A stretch of DNA of 64,000 bases from Polytrichum commune (GCA_950295325.1 OX485807.1:16147001-16211000); one strand, 5' to 3'; positions 23,514-35,527 are shown, counted from the stretch's first letter. Numbers and translations are program-made. The notes: generated from the sequence alone by a model not told the origin.

Positions 23514-26500
23514 TCAGGTAGAATTGCCCGAGGATATACTGAGCTCACTCTGCGACCGCGAGTACACCCTTTTAGCAGTCGACGATGCACTTGGCAGATC
23601 GGGAGTTGCATAATTATCCCCATTTGTTGATGAAGAATTATTGTTGTTGTTGTGGCTGTTGCCTACGAGACCAGCTTTTGATAACGGAGCTGCTCGAATG
23701 GTTCGCACGCTGCGCAGCACAGTTGCAGGCGACCCAGGCGCAGACGTTGTGTCTTGAAAGGATTGATCTGACTGAGCAGGCGAATTCAATAATGATCCAT
23801 TTTCAGTGTTTTCAATGTTTTTGTTTCCTGATGCCAAATTTTGGCGGTAGAAGAGACCTGGGAGTATTGACCTTGTTGGCCGGGCGCCACTCCATGTGAG
23901 GTTGGTTCCTGTTGTGGACGAAGCAAATTGCATGCCACCACCACCACCATCTGCAGACTCGGCTTGGGACCGAAGGAATTCCAAGCTTTGTGTCATTTTT
24001 TCAATCGAGTCGGACGGGTTGGTAGCTCCTGTGCTGCTTTCCTCAACTCCAAGCACTTTTAATTGCCGGCCAAGAGCTAAGATGGTGCGTTGGCATTCAG
24101 CCAATGCAGCCGCAGCTATGTCTTTCTCCTGCGAGATAGTTCACGGGATGTTTCCCACAAATTAGCAGTGTGAATAGACTCGGTGAAATTTTGCCAAATG
24201 CTAACTTCAAATCTTAAACAGCGAATACTCTATCAAAGATTCACCCCATTCTTTGCCAGTTCTTCAACTTGTATCTCACCGTAGTATGATGTTGCTCTAA
24301 GTTTCTCATGAGCAAAGTATTTGGACGATTGCCAAAAATGCATCCAAATTGTACATATACAGTAATGACAATGATCAGTCGATGCATTTCTTTTATTGCC
24401 ACCTTATCTACCTTGCATCATTAACATACCCTGGTCAGGAGGTAACACATATTTGTCTATCATATGCAACTATGAATGGACAGATGATTTCTAGAGTGTC
24501 TTTCAGCATATTGTCAAATGGAAAGTTCACAATACGAATCTGAATAGTGTCTTTGCTATCAAATCTGACAACAGGAGAGCGTATAGTATACTCCACAACT
24601 ATATCAAATAAAGCATAGTGGTTTTACCTTTCGGGCAATTTTGATTGCATCATCACCTCCTGATACAAGTTGCAAACGCTCAACTTTCTTTGGTGGAGAA
24701 AGTCCAGAAGAGTGCTCGCTTCGTCCAACTCCTCTGATGGATTGTTCATCATATGCATCAGTTTTAGCAAAATGTTTTTGTAGAAAATCACCCAGAAATA
24801 AATACTAACATCATAAGTTTTGATGTCCAGTTTGCTAAAATCAACTCTGTCCATATGTTTTACAATGTAAACCATTCAAAAAAATTGCGTTTTGACATCT
24901 CAAAATTGCAGTAAGTTGTTTCTAGTAGGTTATAAACTGCAGAAATAATAGAGTTATCCTCTAACTCAACATGACCTTTCGCTAGGACTAGATTATTTTG
25001 CATTCAGCATCTTCAATGGTTGGTAAGTTTGCAGTGCATGCTTCAGATCGTGTGTGTGAAGGCTTGAACTAAGAACATGCTATATTGGTGGTTCATTCAG
25101 GGTTAAATTCATTTTGGTGTGCCAAGAGGTTCTCAATTGAGTTAGGCCCTCGATGAACAGAAAAAGTTTGTCGTTCATTCAAATTCACTAACTACCTCCG
25201 AGTGTGCTCCACAAATGGAAAGAAGTAATTCATATGGTATGCATAACAACCATTGGAAAATCATAGGGCACCAACCCCCAACAGAAGTCCTTTTGAGATA
25301 AAGGATAACACTAGTGTCCAAGATTTGGTGACCAATGATGTAAACATTGTGGTGGATTACACTACTTATTTTTGATAGTTGTTGGCTCTACTTTTCTCTG
25401 CACTCTCTGTATCTTTGTCACCTCCTGAATGATATCAAGACAAATAATGCAAGTAGATGGATACAAGAAGATATACAAACCTATGGATTTGTTGCTGCAA
25501 GTCTTCAAGCTTTGCAAGAACATCGTGGTGCCGTAGCCGCTCACCGTGCAATTCGACTTCCAGTGCGGCAACTTTATCGTGGAGTTGGTTCATTTCAGCA
25601 TCTGAAGCCCGGAGGCTCATTGCTAGACCTGGATGTGAGGATGACAACTCCAACAGCTCTTCTTCAATCATCTCATCTTCCTTCTTCTCATTGTCGTAGC
25701 CACTCTGTAGAATTCCAACATCATTAGTGTTGGAACGTAAGATTCACTTGTCCTGTGAAAGTACATGACAATGCTGATGATCTTTTTGTCTAAGGGCCAA
25801 GTTTACACTAGACCTTGAGGGCCCATGGTCATTGAAATCCGAAATCTCTCATTGGTGGAAATTGCCAAGACCATTGACTTCAATGTACACTACAGCATGA
25901 GGGCCTATGGTGGACCAAGGAAGTTTGAATGGATGAACAAACCTAGATGGGTCATTGCTAGTCCTACATGGTATTCAATAAATTAATACGTTTCATTGTC
26001 TATTGGATTTTGTATCAAGCCCATTTTAGAGAGGTGGGTCCAACATCAGACTGGGACCTCATGACAGTTCAAAATATAATCACAACCCATGTTTTATTAT
26101 AACTTTTGTGTAGAAGGGCCCACATGAGTAGGATGGTAATGACAAAGCACTTGGTTGGAAGCTTGGTTCCATATGCCTTTATCATAGACTTGAAGGCTGG
26201 GATGGTGGCATAGAATCCAATTCAATGTTTCCATCAGATGAGTTATCAAGGGCCCTCACAATTTCATGAACACCGCCCTTGGCCATATTGTAAAGTGACC
26301 CTAAGAACAAGTGGAATGTTGGAGTTTACGATTATAATTTAAGGGTTTAGGGTTTAGGGTTTAGCTCACCTCCTGTGCCTTTAGTTCGCGAATCAGCAAC
26401 TCCGCATCATTCAACTGCACCCTCAAAGCCTCCACCCTTTCGTTCGCCTGCGAGAGGCTATCCTCCATGTCTGCTAACCGATGCTCCAAATCCTCTTTAT

Positions 26501-29500
26501 CGGTCCTCAATTGTGAGATTTCAGTCTCGAGATCTGGGAACCGGCTCATTTCGACCTCCTCGAGCCTCGAAAACCGATCCAATTCCACCTGCATTCGGCT
26601 CTCAAGGGCTGCCTGTTCTGTCCTTATTGTCGAAAGCTCCATCTCAAGGTCAGAAACCAAAGTTTTCGCAGACTCAGCAATCATCGACACTGCCTGCCTT
26701 TCACTCCTTGCTGTGTCACTTTCTTTCCGTAATGCTTGGAACTCGGTTCGGCAAACAGTCATGATGCAATCAAGGGTGAATGCAAGCTCCAATACAAAGT
26801 CAATGATGTTTGTTTCGCTCTGGAGGAATTTATTTGCTGCCTGCACCAGGCTGCCCATGGAACTCTCCAACTCCAGGTCTTGCCAATGAATTGACATGGC
26901 AATCGAGCGTGGTGAAATGGAAATTTCAGATTGACCCAACGATGCGGCGGAGGGGAAAAACTCGCTTCCTGTTGCTTGCGCAAGGGATTCACAAATGTGC
27001 ACCACTTTTCTTACCGCCATTGCAAGCTCGGGTTGGACTGGTCCCATCATCTGCACATGAAATCATGTCCATCAAAACCCAATGAATTTGAAAAACTATC
27101 CTCGTCAACAAGATGGCAGATTCAGTCGCGCAATGGAGTGTAACACTAAGAACATTTTGTCACAAGTTGGGGTCCCTATGAATTTTCCATTGGTTGCTTT
27201 CCAGACGCAATCAATACTGTCTTTCCATTTGTAGTCCATGCTTAGAGGTAGTGTTTACATTTGAATGAAGAGCAACCTATTTCGGTTAGTTGAGAATCAA
27301 ACTCAATTTAGCACCACTCGGAATGCCAGAAAGAATTTAACCCTCAATGATCCACAATAGAATGTTCTTTTTTCAAAACTACAAACTCATCCCAAGCATA
27401 CACTGAAAACCCACTGAACTTGGAAAGTGTTGTATGCAAACCAACCAAAGGATAACTCTAATGCATGCACGGCCAAAAATGGACTTCTTCTCCTTTGGGT
27501 TAGCAACCCAACTCCTTGATGGCTCAAGTGGTTATGGTTGTAATTCGGACCCACTTTCAACCACAAATGCAATATTTTTCGTTACACACAACTACTTGCA
27601 GTTGAAAAGTGGATTTGACCTCAATGATCGTCCCTCCTATTGGTGCAATCTGTGGGGTGGAGACAAACAATTTATAAATTCTCCTCCAACAAATCCTCTC
27701 CCATGTTGTGGGCTTGCGAATTACAACCACCACAACTACTCCCAACTATATGTTGTACTGTAGTTGGGTAAGGTTGAGTAGTCGTGGTTGTGGTTGGCAC
27801 CAATTCACCTTATCCCTGTCTTTCCCTCAAAAATAGAATCAAAGAAAGTAAAACTACAACATCAACCACCAAAACAGCGGTTGTGTAGATGCCTTCAAAC
27901 AGCTTGCACTAGAGACACCTTTTTGTCGATCAGCGGCATCGAAACTTCTACTGAAGAGAATAGACTTAATGGACCTTTTCTGACTCAGGATTGTGCCCAA
28001 GCTTGAAAATTGGATTCTCAAACTAGGAGTATTTTCTTGAGCGAGGACCAATGAGATTTGGTGGGAAAGTGATGCCACATTAGCACCAATTCAATTTTTC
28101 ATACCTTGGACCCAGACCCTGGTGTGAACTCCTTGGGTCCAAAATTTTGCACCCAAGAAGATTGCTCAGTTTTGGGGTTTCTTTGGCCTTGAACCCTAGT
28201 GTAAACCCACCCTAAGTATGAAGTATCATACCTTGTGACTATTTGGATCCGCTTTTGGGGACTCCAATAAGTGGTCCAACCTCTCTTGCAAATTGATCAC
28301 CAACTTCTCATTCGCGGCATTTCGGCATTGCAACATAGAAAGTTGGTCCTCAGCTACTGCAAGCTTTGTACTGAGCTCATGACACATGTGATTCGCAGCC
28401 TCAAGGTCACGGTCCTTCAATGCGAGTGCATCTTCTAGCCCTGCAATTTGATGCTGAATTTGATGTTGGGGGGTGTCAGCTCCCTTTCCCGAATCCGTCC
28501 ACAAGACATGCTCAGAGCTTGCTACCGACTGGGACTGAGACTGGGACTCACAATTCGCCAAGCGTTCCATTTCAATAAAGTCATCCATGAGTTCAAAATT
28601 CAAAGAATCTTTTTTTGAGGCAGATGATTTCCTGGACAGATCTGGGTTGGTTACAGATGAGGCTGCTGCCGGCACATGAGATGAATTGCCTTCACTGGAT
28701 GAAGTTGGAACAGCTGCAAACAGAAAAATTAATTATTAGACAACATCTATCTTACCCTTACAAAAGAAACATATAGATAGACTTAGGGCCCCTTTACATT
28801 TAAGCTCCAGTTGAGGGCTCGAACTTGAAATTTTTTCGGGAGTTTGAAACTTGGAGTTCACCAGCTTTCATTCGAAGCTCAAACTATTGACAGCTTGATT
28901 AGTATTCAAGCTCTCAATACTTTGAGTGAATGTAAAGTGGACTTGAATGAACAAGTATGCATAAGAGGCTCCCCGCAATGAGAAGGCTCCTTTCAACAGA
29001 GCCATAAAATGACCAAGCTCAGAAAGTTCCACGGATTGTTGCTAAAATCTCAGATTAAATTCATAGATTCAGGAAAAATCCTAACTCTGAAATCCAAGTT
29101 GAGAATCATGGCAAACAACAAAAGCTAACCATTTAAGGCCCACTTACCTTGCAGACTCATGAATGAGAGCAGTGCTGAATATGGGACCTACAGGAAGTCC
29201 TTGCACTTATGAAAACGAGAACTTGAGAGCAAAGAGTACAAGACCTGATTTTAATGCTTGCAGTTCCTCCTCAACAGATGATAATTTGCTTGCAGTTTTT
29301 ACACACATGAGGCGGGCAGCTTGTAATTCATCGTTCCTCTTCGCCAGTTCTTCCTTTAGCATTTGAGTTTCTTGATCGAGATATACAACTCTCTCCTCTA
29401 GAAGGTCAGCCTCCCTGGATACCTTGGAATCAGGCACATTTTTTGGTGTTATTCTTTGAGGAGGGTGGTCTTCCCTTCTGGGACTTTTCACCATCAGTCG

Positions 29501-32198
29501 CTGGCGAGGCTTCGATACTCCAGGCTCTTTCTTTCCAAGTGCATCCATTTCAAGCTTCATGCGGGCCGTTGGTGCAGGGCCTATGTCAAACAACTCAACA
29601 CTACTTTAAATGGAAGTTTAACAATGAATGAGCAACCAATTCAGTTGCTGGGTTTATTTTGCATAGACGAATAATGTAAGGGGCACTTTACACCAGAAAT
29701 TGAGGGCCCATAACCACTAAAAATCTAAAATCTCTCATTGGTGGAAAATGCTGAGGGCCATCCATTTCACGTAACTATAGAGCTTGAGGGCCTACAGGAC
29801 CAAGGAAGTTTGAATAGAAGAAAATATGTACATAGAGTCCTACATGGAGTCCTGCATGCAATGCATAATTGTTTCATGGTCTACCGGACTCTGCATCAAG
29901 CCCATCTCAAAGGTGGGTACTTCTAACGCAAAACCAAGCGACCATGGCAGTTCAAAATCTTGCAACCCTGATGAATAATAACTCGTTGTGTAGAAGGGCC
30001 CACATGAGTAGGATGGTAATAAAATAGCCAGGCCATGTACATCTTTACACTGCACTTGAAGGCCTGTGACCACACAAAATTGAATTACAACTTTTACATG
30101 GTAAAGCCTTTGGATGAATTGCAAGGCACCTCACAATTTCATGGTCACATCCCTTGGCCATAGTGTAAAGTGGCCCTAAGATGGTGAATGCCACTTCTAC
30201 CTAGGTTTGTCCATGTTTGACAATCCCAAACACAACCAGGTTGGTAATGGTCTTAGAGAATGTTACCCTCTTCAAGCTTAATTATGGGACCTATTATGAG
30301 AATTCAAATGGAGAGTAGGTAGTCGCACTGGAAGATTGGCGGAAGTGACAACGTTGGGTTTCCAGAAATTATGGTTGCTAGGACTGGACCTACCCTACGA
30401 GCTCAGGAGTTTTAGAGCCCATGGAAAGAATGCGAAAGATAACATTGTAGCTATCCCAGATGACATCCAAGAAAAATCCTTACTATTGAGTACCATAGGA
30501 ATGGTTTGGGAGGTGTACTTGGAGGCCTTTTCTGGACCATGGTGCGGAGCTTGTTGCATTCCTCCTCTAGCTTGGTGACTTTTTTTGCACTGTTTGCAAG
30601 TTGTTGAGTCACCAATTCTGATGCTCTCCTCCCATTCACCACCTCAGATGATCGGGCATCGAGTTCCTTACTCACAATGTGGTTCTGATACTTGAGATTG
30701 ACATTTTCTTTCTCCGTTCTCTCGAGTTGCACCTGGCCCAAAAGGAGGCCATTCACCCCCAATTTTACTACTTACTCTCCCTGACAATGACACTGCATCA
30801 AATATCTAAAAGAAACAAACATAAGTGGCCATTAAACAGATACTTTTCTCTCTGCACCCACTTCTCATAGGATATGCAACACGCAAATAGTACAAGATGA
30901 TTAGCAAATCCAAATCATGCAAGTAGCCAATTTCCTCACATTAACCCTGGTGCAGGGTTCTGGCTCTCACCTGCAGAGCTTTGATATCAGACTCAACAAT
31001 CATCTTCTCCTCCTTCACTTCCGTGAGTTCTTGAGAGCGTTCCTGCAGATCAGATCAGTCTTCACAAAATCAATCCTGCTTCTGCACTTGGAGATATCAT
31101 ACTAAGTTAGGAACTTTTGTATTGGAAAGAAAGGAAACAAAATGCCAAGATGGATAAGCTCAGCCAAAAGATAATGCAAACGAACCGGTTTTTCAAGGCA
31201 AGTACCTCCAATGCAAGAGTAAGGGACTTTGTTTCGGCTCTTGACTCCACAAGCTCCCTTTGGGATTGAGCCAACAATTGAGTCACATCCGCCATTTTCG
31301 ACTCCATTTCCGCTCGGAGTTTGTCAAACTCACGCGTTTTTTTCACGATCGCTTCGTGAATGCATTGTGCTTGCTCCTCACGCCCGTTCCTCACTTGCTT
31401 CATCACCTCGTTTAACGCTCCGTCCAGATGCTTCACGCGGTCCTCCGTCGCTAGCCTTTGTTGTATGGCTATGTCAAGTTGTGACTTCAAATCTCCAGCT
31501 TCATTATCCGCCCTCTCCCATCCTTTTAAAAAAAACAAAAAAACAAAAAAATTAAACAAAACAGCAGTTTTAGAATTCAAATGTATGCACAACTTACAAT
31601 ATCTTGCTATGCCCACAAATTCCACACGCACCTCACATGTGGCATTTTTACATGGTGGACTTCATTGTAGCCATAACAAAGATATATGGTGAGGATATTT
31701 TCTTACCGGCAACGGCTTCTTCCGCAACTTTGACATGCTTCTTCACCAAATTCTCTTGAATGTTAATCTCCGCAAGTGCAGCAAGGAGTCTTTCATGCAA
31801 GGTGGCCAATTCCTGACGAAGAGACTTTTCCATGGGAGAAACTTTGTCTTCAACTGCATCAAACACCTCCTCATCGCTGGTTGGGACCTGGTCTGATGGA
31901 ATCTGCATCCACCAATTCCACTCCAGAAACCTCGTTACAGAGGAGATATATTTGCAAAACCTGATAAACCCTCGTAGCACTTACTACTAAATTGAGTTCC
32001 CACAATGGCCCACTCGAAATTGTTGTCTACTGACAAAAACAAAAAAACATCCATTCATGGCCCAAAATAGGAAGGGGGGAAGACCTGATGATCCTCAACG
32101 ACCTTCACTTGAGTAGGCGATGTTCCACCCTCTGAAACATTTGTAGCATTTTTTTTTCTCCAGGGCCAGCTCCGACGTTTCTCCAGGTCCTTATCCAT
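23514..32198 (-). CDS. FPP: Filament-like plant protein (FPP family, DUF869), long coiled coil
   Basis: Eleven exons in transcript order: 32198-32085, 31902-31707, 31522-31206, 31042-30971, 30732-30519, 29580-29245, 28713-28232, 27050-26370, 25704-25481, 24733-24628, 24128-23514. All are GT-AG and in phase; 1118 residues (Arabidopsis FPPs run from about 600 to over 1000). Family marks seen: RRSWPWRKK at residues 8-16; HVKVAEEAVAGWERAD across the exon 2/3 junction; KKVTKLEEECNKLR near 290; FELMDDFIEMERLA in exon 7; LAECQRTILALGRQLKVL from 923. Heptad-rich E/K/L/Q segments in exons 2-6 and 8-10 predict coiled coils. The tail after about 945 is Ser/Asn/Thr-rich and ends SISSGNST. Known: FPPs were found as partners of the nuclear-envelope WPP/MAF1 proteins; exact function here is unknown. 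The acceptor of exon 10 (CCATCAG, weak pyrimidine tract) is the least sure junction. The symbol is to family level only. Confidence 0.9.
24952..25280. mobile_element. Diverged foldback element F4 in FPP intron 9
   Basis: Shares with the VAC14 intron 13 copy the central TGTGCCAAGAGGT, TAGGCCCTCGATGAACAGAAA and the right-hand ACTACCTCCGAG, CTCCACAAATGGAAAGAAG and TATGGTATGCATAACAACCATTGG blocks. The left arm is recognisable only in part (AGAGTTATCCTCTAAC). Noncoding. Confidence 0.4.
25790..26305. mobile_element. MITE family F2, copy 1, filling FPP intron 8
   Basis: 516 bp with inverted ends: left CTAAGGGCCAAGTTTACACTAG, right (reverse complement) CTTAGGGTCACTTTACAATA. Internal blocks are GGGCCCATGGTCATTGAAATC, TCTCTCATTGGTGGAAA, GGACCAAGGAAGTTTGAAT, GTGTAGAAGGGCCCACATGAG and CACAATTTCATG. 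These recur in order in the copy at 29676-30180. No coding capacity and no convincing target duplication. It makes up most of the 665-bp intron 25705-26369. Confidence 0.7.
26338..26364. repeat. Interstitial telomere-like repeat beside FPP exon 8 donor
   Basis: About three and a half units of plant telomere repeat TTTAGGG (two perfect units at 26346-26359 plus partial units at each side). Read on the minus strand it is AAACCCTAAACCCTAAA. It starts at the sixth intron base after the donor of FPP exon 8. Such AAACCCTA runs are also known as telo-box motifs, usually near promoters; in an intron its role is unknown. Confidence 0.75.
27186..27460. mobile_element. Foldback MITE family F4 in FPP intron 7
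   Basis: The clearest F4 copy. The left arm (CCATTGGTTGCTTTCC ... CTTAGAGGTAGTGTTTACA) is an inverted, diverged match to the right arm (ACTACAAACTCATCCCAAGC ... GTTGTATGCAAACCAACC). The centre holds CAACCTATTTCGGTT and CACTCGGAATGCCA. No coding capacity. The rest of intron 7 (27051-28231) shows no other named element. Confidence 0.55.
28714..29244 (-). other. FPP intron 6
   Basis: Mostly plain AT-rich intron. A stretch near 28783-28960 begins CTTAGGGCCCCTTTACATTTAAG, like an F2 end, but no matching second end was found nearby. Confidence 0.35.
29676..30180. mobile_element. MITE family F2, copy 2, in FPP intron 5
   Basis: About 505 bp with inverted ends: left GTAAGGGGCACTTTACACC, right (reverse complement) CTTAGGGCCACTTTACACTA. 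The interior matches copy 1 at 25790-26305 block for block, including AATCTCTCATTGGTGGAAAATG, GGACCAAGGAAGTTTGAAT and GTGTAGAAGGGCCCACATGAG. Noncoding. It lies in the 938-bp intron 29581-30518. Confidence 0.7.
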
Positions 32199-33480
32199 CG
32201 CTGCGTTCTTCCAAATTTCCTCCTACCTTTCCATCGAGCATCAGAAACAAAAAAGTATCAAAAGAAATGTTATTCACGAACACATTCTCAATTGAATGAT
32301 GGATAAGCAGAGAGTACAAAGAGCACTCAATTTTTCAGTGGAGCACTCGATTGAGTGAGATATCTACAGAAAATTCATCTCCCGTGAGGACTACTTCCTG
32401 TAAAATGTCTCCTTCACTACACACACTCTTAGCCTCGAAAATAGCAAAATTGCCAGAACTCCTCCTATCTGTTATAGATTGGGAGTCCAAGCCAGCACTC
32501 CAAAAATCTGTGAGAAAACCATCTACATGGATTGCTCTTGAAGGTGGCATACAAAGTTGGAAACCGCAGAAATTAAGCATATTGCACACAAGCACTTCCT
32601 GTGTAATGCAAGAATTGGTACAGATGTTCTCATGGATCTTGTTTAGTAAGCTTTCCACAAAATTTTGAATATATGGACCTCACCAAAAAAAGCTCTGAAG
32701 CATGTGTTGGTTAGCCCTTTTTTCACCCTTCCTGTTTGTTGACTTTGCTGTTGGCTATGGCAGAGCGGTTCAACCTTGGCTATCCTACAAGCTTGTTTCG
32801 TTCTCAACTCCTTCAGTGGAGCTTTTCTTCGCAGCAAACTGAGTTAATTTTTTCTGTAATCGCTCACTTGGGGAATTTATTCAAGAACCATCCGCGATTA
32901 CCAAGCTTCCTAAATAAAGTATACATGTGATTCAAGGGAGGAGATGGCACCTCATGCAACGGATGAGTAGCCTTCGTCCCTTTGCATTTTGAGCTTCATG
33001 AACTCGTAGAAGAAATTACTGAACCGACATTCCACCTCCTCACCACACATCCAGATCTGGAAACTCATCCCTTTCAACGCCCATCAAATGGGTGCAACTA
33101 GAACTTTTGATCCACCTGTCTGTTCTGACAATACAATTATTTCTCTACGTCCCTCCCTCGTGCCCTGCTTGAGCACAATTCTCTCTACACAAGTCACCAA
33201 TGCAACTGCTGCATTCGTGTGCCTCCTCCTGTTCCGAAGCAAGCCAGAGGAAAAGAAAGAAATCCAGAGAAATAAGATTTGGCTACGCACTTGGAAACAA
33301 GAGCTTCGACTAGCTCAATGTGCCAGTAGAATGGCCAGCGCTGCGCAAACAACCCAGTGTGGAACAAATTAGCAAGATCCAGCGCCCACCAACATGAGAG
33401 GAACCCCAGAAACGGCACAGGACCCACCGAAATGTGACTTGGGATAGGCTGAAAGTGGAGAAAGAATGTAATGAATTGGG
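32199..33480 (-). other. FPP 5' leader or leader intron
   Basis: On the minus strand a T-rich stretch followed by GGTAG sits at about 32222-32240, some 24 bases above the start codon. It would make a fair acceptor, so the leader is probably split by an intron reaching into this region. No coding exon was found in 32199-33480 on either strand, and the matching donor is not fixed. Confidence 0.35.
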
Positions 33481-35050
33481 CGAATTTGCAGAGCAGCCCA
33501 ATTGAAGCTTTCCTCGAAGAAAGTGAAAAAGAAAGAGATGGATTATGGAAAGACTTGGCAATGGTGTTCCGGCAGCCCCTGCAGAAGCCAAAACGAGGCT
33601 ATGTAAACTAGTCTGCAAAACAATGAGATCCACGACAATGTGGTTTGTGGTGAAGTGGATAGATTCAAGTGGAGAAGAAATAGGAACAATTGCCACTCAA
33701 TCTTTTCTTCGAGGAAGTGAAGATGAATAAAGAAGAAGTATCCAACAAAATGTTGGTGATTACGCAATGATCAGGCTAAGTTACGGCCACCCCAAATAGA
33801 TAAGATCCAGAATCTAGAGTCTGACCCACGCGAATATGCTTTCGGTTGGGATGAATACGCTCGGAGTCACTCAGTAAGATTGGGATGTACTGAGAGAATA
33901 AATATCGAGCAGCCAAATTGCCACTTAAGCTTTCTTCGAGGAAAGTGAAGAAGAAGAGAGAAAAAGGAGGAGGGAGTAAGTACCTAACAAATCAAAATGT
34001 TGATGATTGCGCAACGACCAGACTATGTTACTGCCACCATAAATCGATAAGATCCAGAAATGCCTGAGCCTACCCAAGACGAACATGCTTTCGGTTGGAG
34101 TGCACAGGATAAGCTAAGAGTGGGATGAATAGGGAGAACAGCGAGCAGCCCAATTTGTCACTCAAACTCTCTTCGAGAAAAATGGAGAAGATAATAGCCA
34201 AAAAAATGTTGGTAATTACGCAACGAGCAGGCTATGCCACCGCCACCCGAAACCGATAAGATCCAGAACCCAAAGCCTAACCCCAGATGAATGTGCTTTC
34301 GGTTGAAGTGCATAGGCTAAGAGTCACGGAGTAAGATTGGAATGCATTGGGAGCATACACAACGACCAGCCAAATTGCCACTTTAAGTTTTCTTCGAGGA
34401 ATGTGACGAAGTAGAAGAAGAAGAAAAAAAGGAAGAGGGAGGAAGTACCTAACAAAATGTTGGTGATTACGCAACGACCAGGCTATGTCACCGCCCACCA
34501 TAAATCGATAAGATCCAGTATCCAAAGCCTAACCCACACGAATGTGCTTTAGGTTGGAGTGTATAGGCGTCAAGAGTCACAAAGTGAGATTGGGATGAAT
34601 TGGGAGAACAACTAGCAGCCAAATTGCCACTTAAGCACTCTACGAGAAAAGTGAAGAAGAAGAAAGAAAGAGGGAGTAAGTACCTAACAAATGTTGGTGA
34701 TTACGCAACGACCAGGCTATGTTACGGCCACCATAAACCGATAAGATCCAGAAATCCACAGCCTAACCCACCCGAACGTGCTTCCGGTTGGAGCGCATAT
34801 CCTAAGAAAGAGTTACGGACTCCGAAGTTAGATTGGAATGTCGAATTGGGGGAAACGCTATACGCTGCAATGCAGCGCACAGCACAGCACGGCACAGCAG
34901 CGCGCACCAATTGCAGGCTGTAAGTAAGTTAACTTAGACCCAATCGCGTGTGACCTGGTAGCCTTTTGTTCCTCCTGCCAAGAAGGAGGTGAAGGAGGAG
35001 TAAGACAAAAGTACCAAACAAATGATGATGACGCCTTGAAACGACCGGGC
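33480..35050. repeat. Degenerate tandem array, period about 210-250 bp, upstream of FPP
   Basis: A unit with ordered blocks recurs: TTGGTGATTACGCAACGACC, AGGCTATGTTACCGCCACC, ATAAATCGATAAGATCCAGAA, a GTGCTTTCGGTTGGAGTGCA block, AGTAAGATTGGGATG, GAGCAGCCAAATTGCCACTT, TCTTCGAGGAAAGTGAAGA and AGTAAGTACCTAACAAA. Copies of the first block start near 33755, 33997, 34208, 34459 and 34694, with a decayed sixth near 35020 and half units at each edge. The array lies in the leader or promoter of FPP. Units differ by several percent and small indels, so it is not a recent expansion. Confidence 0.85.
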
Positions 35051-35347
35051 AACCAATACCTTCCTAAATCCTGCTACTGCCCACCTACACAAAAGCATCA
35101 GCATCAGCAGCCATCACAAGGGAAAAGGAAAGCGAGACAGAAAGATTATAGAAGGTTACGTGAGTCACCACCGTGCACCGGATCTTCGAGAGAGTTAATG
35201 CTTCCGGCTGCTTGACTCTTTCTTTCACAGAAACCCAAGCTACTTAGATCCACATGACCTTTCACCCAAGCATAAACCTGGGGTGCACTTCTTCAGATCT
35301 AGGTTTTAGAGACCTGATTAACTCAGTTTAGTGGCGGTGTGTGAAAG

Positions 35348-35527
35348 TTCAATGCGGCCACTGCAGAGGCTGCCTTCAATACTGCAAAGGAAGCTGGCTA
35401 CTCTAACTTCGGGCCCTTGAGTGGTGGGTCCTCCACGAAACTTATTACCGAGTATATTGCGGATTGGTTCATCTTGCGGCAGCGTAATTTTGAGAGGTTG
35501 AGATCAGTTCTCATTGAAACAACTTAA
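35348..35527 (+). other. Exon-like open frame of unknown protein, no start codon
   Basis: After an AG at 35347 a frame stays open for 59 codons to a TAA at 35525-35527. It encodes FNAATAEAAFNTAKEAGYSN, then FGPLSGGSSTKLITEYIADW, then FILRQRNFERLR. The composition is protein-like (GC-rich for this window, Ala/Gly/Ser helix-turn pattern). It resembles a final exon, or the remains of one, but I found no upstream partner exon and do not recognise the family. It could also be chance. Confidence 0.35.

Noticed and set aside
27495-27545. TGGCTCAAGTGGTTA, a good tRNA A-box match, considered as a tRNA or SINE
   Set aside because: No B box at the right distance and no cloverleaf could be formed from the flanks.
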